Shown here piece by piece: positions 21,432-31,118 of a stretch of DNA of 64,000 nt; positions within the stretch are counted from its first letter, which is position 1; each line of letters starts with the position of its first letter. The stretch lies in NCBI RefSeq assembly GCF_907164575.1, contig NZ_CAJQYY010000005.1, forward strand, positions 1 through 64,000. Direction: 5' to 3'. The position numbers and the translations under genes are program-made. Source of the stretch: Paraburkholderia gardini. Its GTDB lineage: Bacteria; Pseudomonadota; Gammaproteobacteria; Burkholderiales; Burkholderiaceae. The notes below the pieces were generated by a model, which saw only the letters and a program-made list of their open reading frames with translations, did no database searches and had not been told where the DNA came from.

Positions 21432-21548
21432 GGTGAGCTGTCAAAAGAGGAACAGCACCGATTATGCCCTGCCGCCGGATCGCGCCGCGACCTGGCCGTT
21501 CGGCATATCAAACCGGCAACGCCCCCGGAAACGTCACCACCAGAAACA

Positions 21549-21590
21549 GAAAGGCCGTTCCATGCGCGACAACGCGCGTGGAACGGCCCT
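21549..21590 (-). terminator. Terminator downstream of ntrC
   Basis: On the minus strand GGCCGTTCCA and TGGAACGGCC extend through CGCG pairs to a TTGT loop, a stem of about 16 bp with one mismatch. CTTTCTG follows. It separates ntrC from the S9 peptidase. Confidence 0.75.
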
Positions 21591-21615
21591 TGATGCGGTT
21601 GACCCCGCCGAACGG

Positions 21616-23127
21616 CTATTCGAGGTTTAACTCCTGGATCTTGCGCGTAATCGTATTGCGTCCGATACCGAGACGCTCCGCTGCTTCGACTTTACGTCCA
21701 CGCGTGAAATCGAGCGCTTCGCGAATCACCGCGGCCTCGAAACGGCGCGACAGCTCGTCCATCACATCGGCCGAATTTTCGCGCAGCATACGGGCCACTT
21801 CAGTTCGCAATCCACTCTCCCACAGACTCACCGGCGGGGTTGCCGGCACGCCAGGCGTCGCGGAGAGCGGTGACGGCGACGACGCTCCGTTCGTTCCAGC
21901 CGCGGCCATTGCATTGCCGGCGGCGTCGGCGGCGAGCCCCCCGCCCGCGACAATATCCGCGTTACCCGCTGCCGGGGGCACGAGATCCGGCGGCAGATCC
22001 TTGATCTCGATCGTCTGCGCCGGCGCCATGACCGTCAGCCAGTTAGCCAGGTTCTCAAGCTGCCGCACGTTGCCGGCAAACGTGAGCGACGCCAGATACG
22101 CGAGCGTTTCGTCGGACACGCGCTTCGGCTCGACGCCCAGATCGCGTGCGCTCTTCTGCAGAAAATGACGCGTGAGCAGCGGAATATCCTCGCTGCGTTC
22201 GCGCAACGCCGGCAGTCGCAGACGGATCACGTTCAGACGGTGATACAGATCCTCGCGGAACAAACCCTGGCGCACGCGCGACTCGAGATTCTGGTGAGTC
22301 GCCGCGATGACCCGCACGTTGGCACGCAACGGATTGTGCCCGCCGACACGATAAAACTGGCCATCCGACAGCACGCGCAACAGACGCGTCTGCAGATCGA
22401 ATGGCATATCGCCGATCTCGTCGAGGAAGAGCGTGCCGTTCTCGGCCTGCTCGAAGCGACCTTGCCGCATCGCCTGTGCGCCGGTGAACGCGCCGCGTTC
22501 GTGACCGAACAGTTCGGATTCCAGCAGATCCTTCGGGATCGCCGCCGTGTTGAGCGCGATGAACGGACCGTTCGCGCGCGGGCTATGACGGTGCAGCGCG
22601 CGTGCAACAAGCTCTTTACCGGTGCCTGATTCGCCGGTGATGAGCACGGTTGCCGCGGAATGAGACAGCCGCCCGATCGCGCGAAACATGTCCTGCATCG
22701 CCGGCGCCTGGCCGAGCATTTCCGGTGCATCCGCGACGCGATCGTCCCACGTCTGTTCGCCGCGCATGCTTTCGTCGACCGCGCGGCGAATCAGTTCGAC
22801 CGCCTTGTCGACGTCGAACGGCTTGGCGAGATACTCGAACGCGCCGCCCTGGAACGCCGCAACGGCACTATCCAGATCGGAGAAGGCCGTCATGATGATG
22901 ACGGGCAGACCCGGCACGCGGTCGCGGACGGTCTGCAACAGATCGAGGCCGGAGCCGCCTGGCATCCGGATGTCGGACACCAGCACCTGTGGGCTGTCGT
23001 GATCCAGCGCGCCCGCCGCCTCGCGCACGTTCGCGAAACTGCGTGTCGCGAAATTTTCCCGTGCGAGGGCTTTTTCGAGCACCCAGCGGATCGATTGATC
23101 GTCGTCTACTATCCAGATCGGCTTCAT
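21616..23127 (-). CDS. ntrC: Nitrogen regulation response regulator NtrC (sigma54 activator)
   Basis: This enhancer-binding protein activates sigma54 promoters when nitrogen is limiting. The 503-residue protein has a receiver domain (Asp in [13 protein letters not shown]), then an AAA+ domain with Walker A GESGTGKE and the sigma54-contact loop GAFTGA. A variable Ala/Gly/Pro-rich linker follows (about 395-440), then the Fis-type helix-turn-helix near the end ([18 protein letters not shown]). It is the last gene of glnA-ntrB-ntrC. The two NtrC-type sites upstream of glnA are its likely targets. Confidence 0.96.
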   Translation of the reverse strand: MKPIWIVDDDQSIRWVLEKALARENFATRSFANVREAAGALDHDSPQVLVSDIRMPGGSGLDLLQTVRDRVPGLPVIIMTAFSDLDSAVAAFQGGAFEYLAKPFDVDKAVELIRRAVDESMRGEQTWDDRVADAPEMLGQAPAMQDMFRAIGRLSHSAATVLITGESGTGKELVARALHRHSPRANGPFIALNTAAIPKDLLESELFGHERGAFTGAQAMRQGRFEQAENGTLFLDEIGDMPFDLQTRLLRVLSDGQFYRVGGHNPLRANVRVIAATHQNLESRVRQGLFREDLYHRLNVIRLRLPALRERSEDIPLLTRHFLQKSARDLGVEPKRVSDETLAYLASLTFAGNVRQLENLANWLTVMAPAQTIEIKDLPPDLVPPAAGNADIVAGGGLAADAAGNAMAAAGTNGASSPSPLSATPGVPATPPVSLWESGLRTEVARMLRENSADVMDELSRRFEAAVIREALDFTRGRKVEAAERLGIGRNTITRKIQELNLE

Positions 23128-23208
23128 ATGGTCGTTCGGAAGTCTTGAGGTGCGTCAGCGAGTGTGCTGCACCCTTGAATGCCTGTCTGTCATGAACGGA
23201 ACGGGCGA

Positions 23209-24348
23209 TTACTCAAGGGGCAGCAGGATCTGAAATTCGGTGTGACCCGGCCGGCTTTCCACTTCGATCAGACCGTCGTGCTGTTGTACGAATGTCTGCG
23301 CGAGCGTCAGGCCAAGACCGCTTCCATCCTCACGCCCCGAAACGAGCGGATAGAAGATGCGGTCCCGGATATCCTCGGGAATACCGGGACCGTTGTCGAT
23401 GATATGCAAGTCCAATGCCAGCTTACAAAGGCGTTTCGCAATCGTGACCTTGCGCGCGACGCGCGTGCGCAATTCAATACGCGCATCGCCTTGCAGAATA
23501 CGTTCACGTAATGCTTCGGCCGCATTGCGCACGATGTTCAGGAGCGCCTGGATCAGCTGCTCCTTGTCGCCACGCAAGTCGGGCACGCTCACATCGTAGT
23601 CGCGCTCGATTGTGAGACCGCGCGGAAACTCCGCGAGAATCACCGCGCGCACGCGCTCGCACACCTCGTGAATGTTCACGTCGCCCACGATATGCGGATG
23701 ACGGTGCGGCTCAAGCAGCCGGTCGACGAGCGTCTGCAGCCGGTCGGATTCCTTGATGACGACCTGCGTGTACTCGCGCAGCTCGTCGCGTTCACGCGCA
23801 CTCAATTCGAATTCAAGCAGTTGCGCGGCGCCCCGGATGCCGCCAAGCGGGTTCTTGATTTCGTGCGCCAGATTGCGGATCAACTGCTTGTTCACTGCGG
23901 TCAGATCCTGGATACGCTCTTCGCGATCGGTGCGCAGATGTCGTTCGTTCTCGAAGAGTTCGAGTAGCACGTAGTCAGGCGCGCTCTCGAGAAAACCGAC
24001 GATCGCATGCACATGCAGCGGTTCGTGGCCGGGCCGCTCGAGAACCGCATCGAGATGGGTCGCATGGAAACGGTGTTCGGCGATCGAGGCGATTGTGAGC
24101 AGCAACTCGTCCGCGCTCGAGAAAATATCCGGCCACATCATCTGCGTAAGTTGCCGGCGCGACAGATCAAGCATCGATTCGGCGGAAGGATTCGCGAACG
24201 CGACGCGCAACGTGCGCTTTTCCAGCACCAGCACAACCGTCGGCAACGCTTCGAATCCAGGCAGCAGACCGGATTCGAGGAGCTGGGCGTCGCTCGACAG
24301 CGGTTCGGCGTGCCCTTTCCTGGCCTTGATCAGATTCTTCAGATCCAT
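23209..24348 (-). CDS. ntrB: Nitrogen regulation sensor kinase NtrB
   Basis: This cytoplasmic histidine kinase/phosphatase phosphorylates NtrC and is normally controlled by PII protein. It has 379 residues: an N-terminal PAS region (about 25-150), H-box NLAHEIKNPLGGIRGAAQLL, N-box and the HATPase glycine boxes (DNGPGIPEDIRDRIFYP, GSGLGLTLAQ). It has no membrane segment, as expected for NtrB. It lies 81 bp before ntrC and 197 bp after glnA. The glnA terminator in that gap probably lets only part of the transcription through. Confidence 0.95.
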   Translation of the reverse strand: MDLKNLIKARKGHAEPLSSDAQLLESGLLPGFEALPTVVLVLEKRTLRVAFANPSAESMLDLSRRQLTQMMWPDIFSSADELLLTIASIAEHRFHATHLDAVLERPGHEPLHVHAIVGFLESAPDYVLLELFENERHLRTDREERIQDLTAVNKQLIRNLAHEIKNPLGGIRGAAQLLEFELSARERDELREYTQVVIKESDRLQTLVDRLLEPHRHPHIVGDVNIHEVCERVRAVILAEFPRGLTIERDYDVSVPDLRGDKEQLIQALLNIVRNAAEALRERILQGDARIELRTRVARKVTIAKRLCKLALDLHIIDNGPGIPEDIRDRIFYPLVSGREDGSGLGLTLAQTFVQQHDGLIEVESRPGHTEFQILLPLE

Positions 24349-24454
24349 CTTGTATCAATCTGGTCGGTATGAAACGGTGATGAGGCGAACACGGCTAATT
24401 CGAGGTACGGCAACAGCATTGAAAACGGTCCAGCAACGCTGCGCGAGCGCTCAA

Positions 24455-24482
24455 CAAAAAAGGGACGGCGCCGCCGTCCCTT
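24455..24482 (-). terminator. Terminator downstream of glnA
   Basis: On the minus strand AAGGGACGG and CCGTCCCTT enclose a 5-nt loop and are followed by six T residues. It is strong and lies between glnA and ntrB. Confidence 0.85.
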
Positions 24483-24545
24483 CGTGACCAGTCGCGAACG
24501 TTCGGACGCGCGCTTCGCCTTCCTCCGGCGAAGCGCCATCGCCAC

Positions 24546-25961
24546 TTACAGCGAGTAGTACAGTTCGAACTCGACCGGGTGCGTGGTCATACGCACACGT
24601 TGAAGTTCCGCTTCCTTCAGCTCCAGGTAAGCGTCGATCATCGAATCCGTGAACACGCCGCCGCGCGTGAGGAACTCGCGGTCGTTGTGCAATGCGTCCA
24701 GCGCCTGGTCGAGGCCGGCACACACGGTCGGGATCTTTGCATCCTCTTCCGGCGGCAGGTCGTACAGGTTCTTGTCCGCTGCTTCGCCCGGATGGATCTT
24801 GTTCTGCACGCCGTCGAGACCCGCCATCATCAGCGCCGAGAAGCACAGGTACGGATTGGCCATCGGATCCGGGAAGCGCGTTTCGATACGGCGACCCTTC
24901 GGGTTCGACACGTGCGGAATGCGGATCGATGCCGAGCGGTTGCGTGCCGAGTAGGCCAGCTTCACCGGTGCTTCGAAGTGCGGCACGAGACGCTTGTACG
25001 AGTTCGTCGTCGGGTTCGTGATCGCGTTCAGGGCACGGGCGTGCTTGATGATGCCGCCGATGTAGAACAGCGCGAATTCCGACAGGCCCGCATAGCCGTT
25101 ACCTGCGAACAGGTTCTGGCCGTCCTTCCAGATCGACTGGTGAACGTGCATGCCCGAACCGTTGTCGCCCACGACCGGCTTCGGCATGAACGTAGCCGTC
25201 TTGCCGTACGTATGCGCGACGTTGTGGACGATGTACTTCAGTTGCTGCGTCCAGTCCGCGCGCTGCACGAGCGTCGAGAATCTGGTGCCGATTTCGTTCT
25301 GGCCTTGACCTGCCACTTCGTGGTGGTGCACTTCGACCGGAATGCCGATCTGTTCGAGCAGCAGGCACATTTCCGAGCGGATGTCCTGGAACTGGTCGAC
25401 CGGCGCGACCGGGAAGTAGCCGCCCTTCGTGCCCGGACGGTGACCCGTGTTGCCGCCTTCGAATTCCTTGCCCGACGACCACGGTGCTTCTTCCGAGCCG
25501 ATCTTCACGAAGCAGCCCGACATGTCCGTGTTCCAGCGGACCGAGTCGAAAATGAAGAATTCGGGTTCCGGGCCGAAGAAAGCCGTGTCGCCAAGGCCCG
25601 TGCTCTTCAGGTACGCTTCAGCGCGCTTTGCCAGCGAACGCGGGTCGCGTTCGTAGCCCTTGCCGTCCGCCGGTTCGACGACGTCACAGGTCATGACGAG
25701 GGTCGACTCTTCGTAGAACGGGTCGATGAACGCCGTGTCGGCGTCCGGAACGAGCAGCATGTCCGAAGCTTCAATGCCCTTCCAGCCGGCAATCGAAGAA
25801 CCGTCGAACGCATGGCCGCTTTCGAATTTGTCTTCGTCGAAGTGCGACACCGGCACCGAAACATGTTGCTCCTTGCCGCGCGTGTCGGTGAAACGAAAGT
25901 CGACAAACTTGACGTCCTCGTCCTTGACGAGTTGCATGACGTCGGCCACGGATTTACTCAT
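24546..25961 (-). CDS. glnA: Glutamine synthetase type I
   Basis: This dodecameric enzyme makes glutamine from glutamate, ammonia and ATP. It has 471 residues, as in E. coli GlnA. Active-site segments include [43 protein letters not shown] and the C-terminal PNPTTNS-like [12 protein letters not shown]. The adenylylation site is Y400 in NLYDLPPEE, so activity control by GlnE is expected. AGGAGA precedes the ATG. A sigma54 promoter and two NtrC sites upstream predict nitrogen-limited induction. Confidence 0.98.
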   Translation of the reverse strand: MSKSVADVMQLVKDEDVKFVDFRFTDTRGKEQHVSVPVSHFDEDKFESGHAFDGSSIAGWKGIEASDMLLVPDADTAFIDPFYEESTLVMTCDVVEPADGKGYERDPRSLAKRAEAYLKSTGLGDTAFFGPEPEFFIFDSVRWNTDMSGCFVKIGSEEAPWSSGKEFEGGNTGHRPGTKGGYFPVAPVDQFQDIRSEMCLLLEQIGIPVEVHHHEVAGQGQNEIGTRFSTLVQRADWTQQLKYIVHNVAHTYGKTATFMPKPVVGDNGSGMHVHQSIWKDGQNLFAGNGYAGLSEFALFYIGGIIKHARALNAITNPTTNSYKRLVPHFEAPVKLAYSARNRSASIRIPHVSNPKGRRIETRFPDPMANPYLCFSALMMAGLDGVQNKIHPGEAADKNLYDLPPEEDAKIPTVCAGLDQALDALHNDREFLTRGGVFTDSMIDAYLELKEAELQRVRMTTHPVEFELYYSL

Positions 25962-26038
25962 AACCTATTCTCCTGATTAACGAATTCGGCGGATTCTGCC
26001 GCCGCCCAAATCTAGCTGACCCGCCACCGCACGTCTAT

Positions 26039-26055
26039 CCGATCTGGCAGATCGG
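26039..26055. promoter_or_regulatory. 17-bp perfect palindrome in the glnA leader
   Basis: CCGATCTG and CAGATCGG are separated by one G. It lies between the sigma54 promoter and the glnA start, so it would be in the leader RNA as a hairpin, or act as an operator for another regulator. Confidence 0.5.
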
Positions 26056-26093
26056 GCTAAAAAAACGGCGATTGAATCGATCGGGTCGTATAA

Positions 26094-26109
26094 AGCAGCT
26101 TCCATGCCA
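26094..26109 (-). promoter_or_regulatory. Sigma54 promoter of glnA
   Basis: On the minus strand TGGCATG-N4-CTGCT matches the -24/-12 consensus TGGCACG-N4-TTGCW, with GG and GC exactly 10 bp apart as needed. Predicted transcription starts near 26083, giving a leader of about 120 nt. Confidence 0.8.
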
Positions 26110-26207
26110 ACATGTTCCAGACTGGCGCGAAAGCCTTCCACTACGCGCACTTACAGGGAATTCCGATACGCAAAACCGCGCATTGACCACGACGGCCCAC
26201 ATGAATA

Positions 26208-26224
26208 CGCACCATAACAGTGCT
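26208..26224. promoter_or_regulatory. NtrC-binding site, promoter-proximal
   Basis: The sequence fits the NtrC core GCAC-N7-GTGC exactly (CGCACC-N5-AGTGCT overall). It is centred about 133 bp upstream of the predicted sigma54 start, the usual enhancer distance. Confidence 0.75.
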
Positions 26225-26277
26225 CACAGTTAGCGAGACCAATCCATCCATCCCGTTTTGGTGCACAAAGTCATGTT

Positions 26278-26294
26278 TGCACCTCGAAGGAGCA
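26278..26294. promoter_or_regulatory. NtrC-binding site, distal
   Basis: TGCACC-N5-GGAGCA matches the TGCACC-N5-GGTGCA palindrome with one mismatch. It is centred about 200 bp upstream of the sigma54 start. A further half-site GGTGCA lies at 26260-26265. Confidence 0.65.
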
Positions 26295-26402
26295 TAACAG
26301 GCGTCCGGTGGATTTTGCACCGGCCGAACGGCCAGGTACGCGTGACGTAGCCTGCGCGCTAGAATGACCTTTTGGTTTCCAGCACGAAGGAGATTTGCCG
26401 TC

Positions 26403-26867
26403 ATGAGCACGCTCGAACAGTTGTACGCGCAGGCCGAAAAACGGCGTGTCGAGAACCAGTTGCCGTACGCAGGCGCGCTTTCGCCCGCGGAGGCATTCGA
26501 GCTTTTTCAACTTGATCCGCGCACACGCCTTGTTGACGTTCGCACCCGCGCCGAGCTCGACTGGGTAGGCCGGCCGGTCATCGGTGATGGGCAATACGCC
26601 CACGTCGAGTGGACACGTTATCCGGGTGGCGTACCGAACCCGGAGTTTCTCGACCAGTTGGGCAAGGTTGCCGCGCAGGACACACCTGTACTGTTTCTGT
26701 GCCGCAGCGCAGCCCGCTCGAAGCTCGCTGCTATCGCTGCAACCCAGGTGGGCTTTACGCAGGCGTTTGACCTGCTGGAAGGCTTCGAAGGCGACAAGGA
26801 CGGCCAGGGTCATCGGAAAACGGTCTCGGGCTGGTGTTTCCGCGGTCTGCCGTGGATCGGCGCGTGA
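26403..26867 (+). CDS. Rhodanese-like sulfurtransferase
   Basis: The protein is a single rhodanese domain of 154 residues. LVDVRTRAELDWVG is the CH2A-type motif and the active-site loop CRSAARS carries the catalytic cysteine C100. It has no signal peptide, so it acts in the cytoplasm, probably in sulfane-sulfur transfer; the acceptor is unknown. The start at 26403 (MSTLEQLYAQ) has an AAGGAG-like site upstream. It is divergent from glnA and shares that intergenic region. Confidence 0.88.
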   Translation: MSTLEQLYAQAEKRRVENQLPYAGALSPAEAFELFQLDPRTRLVDVRTRAELDWVGRPVIGDGQYAHVEWTRYPGGVPNPEFLDQLGKVAAQDTPVLFLCRSAARSKLAAIAATQVGFTQAFDLLEGFEGDKDGQGHRKTVSGWCFRGLPWIGA

Positions 26868-27051
26868 CGGGTGCCCGCGTTTTCTGTTCCTGGCTGATCG
26901 ACGGAAAACGCCGGGCCAGCCGAAGCCACGCCGCTCACGGCAACCAGGCCGTCCATCCTGAGCGCGGGATGTGACACAACGATGATCTCGCGAGGCCTGC
27001 GGCCTCGCCGATAGCAACGCGGCTGGCAGCGAGAAAAACCGCCGGACCTGT

Positions 27052-27882
27052 TCAACCTCGCGGTTTCGCCTGCGCCGCGTCGAGTTCGACGATATCGCCA
27101 CCGAGCAGATGCACGCCCGCGCGCAGCTTCACAAACGCCGCGGCAACCGCTTCGGGCTCACCTTTCACCCCCAGGTCGATGTGGCGACGGGCGTAGATAC
27201 CGCCCCGCTCCGCATCGCCGACGCTCGGCAAGCTGAATACGCGCACACCTGGAAAGTCGTGCTCGATCTTTTCCATGAGCGGCGTGAGCGTCGATTCAGG
27301 CAACTCGAATACAAGAAGTGACTTTTCCGCGTGCGGCATCGCGTGGTGCAGATGCGCGTACTTCGTATCCAGCACCCATTCGATCATCGGCCACGCCATC
27401 ACGGGGAAGCCCGGCACAAAGTGATGGTCGCCGACCGAGAAGCCGGGAATCTTGTTGTAACCATTCGGAATGATCGACGCGCCGCGCGGGAACGTGCCCA
27501 TGTTCAGACGATGGCGGTTCTCCGGCGAATCGAGATCCGGCGGTGCACCGGAAGCATCCGCATGCATGTCGCTGATCCGCTCCTGGATCAGCCGGGCGGC
27601 CTCGGCATGCAGTTCGAGCGGGACACCGAGCGCAGCCGCGGCGCATTGACGGGTGTGATCGTCCGGCGTCGCGCCGATACCGCCCGTCGAAAACACGATG
27701 TCGCCCGAAGCGAACGAGCGGCGCAACGTCGTCGTGATGCGTTCCGGGTCGTCGCCGATGTATTCTGCCCAGCCTAACGCGAGGCCACGCTCCGTCAAAA
27801 GCTGGATGACTTTCGGCAGATGCTTGTCGGTTCGTCTGCCCGACAGGATTTCGTCGCCGATGATGATGACGCCAAATGCCAT
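27052..27882 (-). CDS. CinA-like competence/damage-inducible protein A, molybdopterin-binding fold
   Basis: The 276-residue protein corresponds to the N-terminal half of CinA. It shows the MoaB/MogA-type fold with IIIGDEILSGRRTDKH and STGGIGATPDDHT. The C-terminal nicotinamide-nucleotide amidase domain of full-length CinA is missing, which is usual for this short subfamily. A role in pyridine-nucleotide recycling or cofactor chemistry is possible but not shown. It lies 25 bp after the EI24-family gene on the same strand, so both are probably one transcript. Confidence 0.85.
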   Translation of the reverse strand: MAFGVIIIGDEILSGRRTDKHLPKVIQLLTERGLALGWAEYIGDDPERITTTLRRSFASGDIVFSTGGIGATPDDHTRQCAAAALGVPLELHAEAARLIQERISDMHADASGAPPDLDSPENRHRLNMGTFPRGASIIPNGYNKIPGFSVGDHHFVPGFPVMAWPMIEWVLDTKYAHLHHAMPHAEKSLLVFELPESTLTPLMEKIEHDFPGVRVFSLPSVGDAERGGIYARRHIDLGVKGEPEAVAAAFVKLRAGVHLLGGDIVELDAAQAKPRG

Positions 27883-27907
27883 TGCCGCCTCTTCCTGAAA
27901 AATGGTT

Positions 27908-28738
27908 TCAGTACGGAACCGTCACTGCGGTGCGCGTCCCGTGTTCTTCCGCACGCATGCGCTGCAACGCGCGCAGGCAGTAATAACCGAACCACAGCGC
28001 CGAAAAGACCAGGATAAACGCATAGATCCAGATGGTCGCGGCCGTCACAACCGGAAACAGCACGATCAGCCAGACCGACGACGCCCAGAGCAGCGTCGGC
28101 AGCGAACCCAGCAGACCGCTCGCGACGCCGATCAGCAACAACGGCAACCGGTGCCGGCGCACCAGCGCGCGACGCTCCTCGCTGGTGGCATGTAACGCGA
28201 GCGCATCGTATGTCATGACGCGATACGTCAGCCAGCCCCACAACAGCGGCGGAATCAGCGCGAAGAATGGCGGCACGAGCCACAGCGGCAGCGTCACCAC
28301 GAGCAGCACGAGACAGATGAGCGTCGTCCACAGCGCGTGAATCAGACTACCGTACCACGTTCCGCCGCGACGCATCTCCAGGCTGGCAAACTGCCTCGCG
28401 GCCAGGTGACGGATGACGGCCGGCATCGAAAGTGTCGCGATCAGCAGCAGCACGGTCACGACGATCAGCGGGATCGCGAGCGCAATCACGATGAACGGCG
28501 CGATCACCGCATGCAGCGACGAAAACCCGAGCCAGTCGAACATGCCATAGAGCGACGTGGTGAACGCCCAGCTCTCGAGCCACGCTCGCGTGGCATCGGT
28601 CCACGTCTGCCAGGAAAACCAGAGGATGACGCCCCATACGATCGCCGCCGCCGCGAACGGCATGAACGTCAGCCAGAGCATGCGCGGATGGAGCGCGCTG
28701 GAAAGTGCGCGCCCAAACGAGCGCAACAGGTCATTCAT
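27908..28738 (-). CDS. EI24-family integral membrane protein
   Basis: The 276-residue inner-membrane protein has at least five hydrophobic segments, near residues 20-45, 75-105, 140-170, 200-225 and 230-255. The pattern and length fit the EI24/CysZ-type family (DUF540), related to sulfate or amino-acid flux proteins. The substrate is not evident. It is the first gene of a pair with the CinA-like gene. No promoter stands out in the 280-bp gap upstream. Confidence 0.8.
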   Translation of the reverse strand: MNDLLRSFGRALSSALHPRMLWLTFMPFAAAAIVWGVILWFSWQTWTDATRAWLESWAFTTSLYGMFDWLGFSSLHAVIAPFIVIALAIPLIVVTVLLLIATLSMPAVIRHLAARQFASLEMRRGGTWYGSLIHALWTTLICLVLLVVTLPLWLVPPFFALIPPLLWGWLTYRVMTYDALALHATSEERRALVRRHRLPLLLIGVASGLLGSLPTLLWASSVWLIVLFPVVTAATIWIYAFILVFSALWFGYYCLRALQRMRAEEHGTRTAVTVPY

Positions 28739-29018
28739 GCGAGCCAGATACCGGTGAATGAAGCGATGGATGGACGAGAAACAGGGCGACGGACGGAACG
28801 GTTGGCGAACAGGAGGTCAACGACGAACAACGTCGGACACACACGCCCGCTCAACCGTGATCATCGCCGGTCGAACTGTGGACAGGATAAACCAGGGACC
28901 GCGCCACCGGGAAAACCCGCTGCGGCAGCGCATATGAACAGAAGCGTTAGCGACGATGCGGTCGCTGATTGCAGGCGAAGCAAAACCAGACGAAGCGGAA
29001 GAAACGGGCGCAGTTCGC

Positions 29019-30017
29019 TCAGACGGGCGCGGCGTCGCTACCCTGCCCACGGCGCCCCGGTGCGACCCGCCGGGCAATGCGCACAAGCGCAAGCCAGTGC
29101 TGCGCCCAGAAACCGTCGCCGTACTGACGGCCCTCGAGCTGATCCCGAATACCGGTCGGCTCCATCTCGCGAACCCACGAAGCCGTCCGGAACAACTGAT
29201 CCCACCACGGAAACAGCACGCCGAAATTGCATCCGTAGGTCGTGCCCTCATGGCCGTAACCCATTGCGTGATGCCGGCGATGGAACGTCGGGCTGACGAG
29301 CAGCCGCTCGCCCAGCCAGCCGAAATACATCCGGATATTGGCGTGCTGAACGCTCTGCGCGAGATTCGTAATGGCCACGAGTACGACGAACTGCGACGGC
29401 GGCACGCCAATCACCAGCGCGATCGCGGCGAAAAAGCACGCCTGCAGCACGTCGTCGAGCAGATGATTGCGGTCGTCGGACCACAGCGACATCTGACGCT
29501 GGCTGTGATGCACTGCATGCAGTTCCCACCAGAGCCCGAAGCGATGTTCGCCACGGTGATACCAGTACCCTGCGAAATCGAGCACGACCAGATACATCAG
29601 GAACGTGACGAGCGGTTGCGTGGTGACGCCGGGCCACAGGTTGTCGAACTCGATGTTCGCGATGTTATGCAGCCGCAGCCAGCCCTGTATGCCGTCGAAA
29701 AACGGTTGCAGCACGAAGAAGAAAAACAGGTTCAGGATGCCGAGCTTCGCGATCCACGTGTAGAGCACGTCGACACGCACCGCGTTGCGGTTCTCCCACC
29801 GCTCGACAGGGCACAACGCCTCCAGCGGTCGCAGCACGGCATACATGGCCAGTACCTCGAACACACCGACGATCACCCAGTAGAGGCTGTCGTAGGTGTC
29901 CTCGTCGTAGTCCATCAGGTCGAGACGAAACAGCAGCGGCTGCACGACGTCGACGTACAGCAGCGTCTGCACTGCGGAGACGAAACTATCGAGAGTCGAA
30001 AAAATCGTGTGGAACAT
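29019..30017 (-). CDS. Sterol desaturase / fatty acid hydroxylase family protein
   Basis: This membrane-bound non-haem di-iron enzyme has 332 residues. The three histidine clusters of the family are present in order: HRGEH, HAVHH and HRRHH. Hydrophobic segments surround them, consistent with four membrane spans and a cytoplasmic metal centre. The substrate may be a fatty acid or other lipid rather than a sterol; sequence alone does not say. It is downstream of the YVTN protein on the same strand with an 87-bp gap. Confidence 0.88.
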   Translation of the reverse strand: MFHTIFSTLDSFVSAVQTLLYVDVVQPLLFRLDLMDYDEDTYDSLYWVIVGVFEVLAMYAVLRPLEALCPVERWENRNAVRVDVLYTWIAKLGILNLFFFFVLQPFFDGIQGWLRLHNIANIEFDNLWPGVTTQPLVTFLMYLVVLDFAGYWYHRGEHRFGLWWELHAVHHSQRQMSLWSDDRNHLLDDVLQACFFAAIALVIGVPPSQFVVLVAITNLAQSVQHANIRMYFGWLGERLLVSPTFHRRHHAMGYGHEGTTYGCNFGVLFPWWDQLFRTASWVREMEPTGIRDQLEGRQYGDGFWAQHWLALVRIARRVAPGRRGQGSDAAPV

Positions 30018-30104
30018 GGTGCCTGCCGTGCTTTAACCCGATACGTCAATGCGTTACTTCAACCCGCTACTTCTGCATCATGCGTCGCCAGTGCGGGTGG
30101 CGAC

Positions 30105-31118
30105 CTATGCGCCGTTCGGCGCCGTAACCGGCGCGCGATCGAAGAAATAGATGCCATGCGGCGAGCGTCCAACTGCGATCGTCTGGATCAGTTTACGCGT
30201 GGACAGATCGATGATGCCGATGTGCTTCGCAAACCGGAACGTCACCCACAGATAGCGCCTGTCGGCCGAAAGCTCCATATCGTCCGGCCCCGGCATCAGG
30301 CCCGTGATGTCGCCTACGTTCGTGAGCGTGTCTTCGTCGATGATGCTGATGGTACTCGCGACACGATTCGACACCGCGACGTGCCTGCCGTCAACCAGCG
30401 AGCGGAAGTTGTGCGCGCCCTTGCCCGTCGGAATCGTTTTCACGATCTTCTGGTTCTTCCAGTCGACCACCGCGACATAATCCGCCCCCGTCATGCCGAC
30501 CAGCAGATATTTCTCGCCCGGCGTCATCCAGAGGCCAGCCGGCACCTTGCCGACCTTCATCTTCCACTTGACCTGCTGCGTGTTGAGATCGATCGCGGCG
30601 AGTTCGCCCGACACCTGCAACGTGACGAACACCGTTTTGCTGTCGGTCGTGAACGCCATGTGACTCGGCATCACGCCGAGCGGCAGACGGCTCGCAAGCG
30701 CCAGGTTGTGGCCGTCGTAGTGATAGATATCGAGCCGGTCGAGCCGCAGGCCCGTGGTGACCATCCACTTGTGATCCGGCGAAAAGCCGATCTGGTAGGG
30801 ATCTTCGATGCCTTCGACCCAGCGCTGCACCTTGCCCGTTTTCGGATCGACGAACATCAGGTTGTTCGAGACCGAGTTGGCGACGATCAGCGACGAATTG
30901 TCCGGCGTCACCATCAGATGATGCGGTTCCTTGCCGGTTGGAATGGTGCCGACGACCTGGCGGGTCGCCTCATCGACCAGACTGAGCGTTGCCTCGCCGG
31001 AATTGAGGACGATCACGTTGTTCGCTTGCGCTACTGGAGAAAAAAAGCCCGCTGCGACAACCAGGGCAGCGCCCGCTGCCAGCGTACTGGTCAGGCGGGA
31101 AAGAAAAAAATTGCGCAT
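30105..31118 (-). CDS. Exported YVTN/YncE-type beta-propeller protein
   Basis: The 337-residue protein has an N-terminal signal peptide (LAAGAALVVAAGFFSPVAQA). About seven propeller blades of roughly 42 residues follow, each with a D-x-x-T-x-K-V/I-type turn (for example VDEATRQVVGTIPTGKEPHH and VDWKNQKIVKTIPTGKGAHN). Such proteins are periplasmic binding or scaffold proteins; the ligand is unknown. The neighbours do not reveal a pathway. No haem motif is present, so it is not a cytochrome d1 enzyme. Confidence 0.85.
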   Translation of the reverse strand: MRNFFLSRLTSTLAAGAALVVAAGFFSPVAQANNVIVLNSGEATLSLVDEATRQVVGTIPTGKEPHHLMVTPDNSSLIVANSVSNNLMFVDPKTGKVQRWVEGIEDPYQIGFSPDHKWMVTTGLRLDRLDIYHYDGHNLALASRLPLGVMPSHMAFTTDSKTVFVTLQVSGELAAIDLNTQQVKWKMKVGKVPAGLWMTPGEKYLLVGMTGADYVAVVDWKNQKIVKTIPTGKGAHNFRSLVDGRHVAVSNRVASTISIIDEDTLTNVGDITGLMPGPDDMELSADRRYLWVTFRFAKHIGIIDLSTRKLIQTIAVGRSPHGIYFFDRAPVTAPNGA

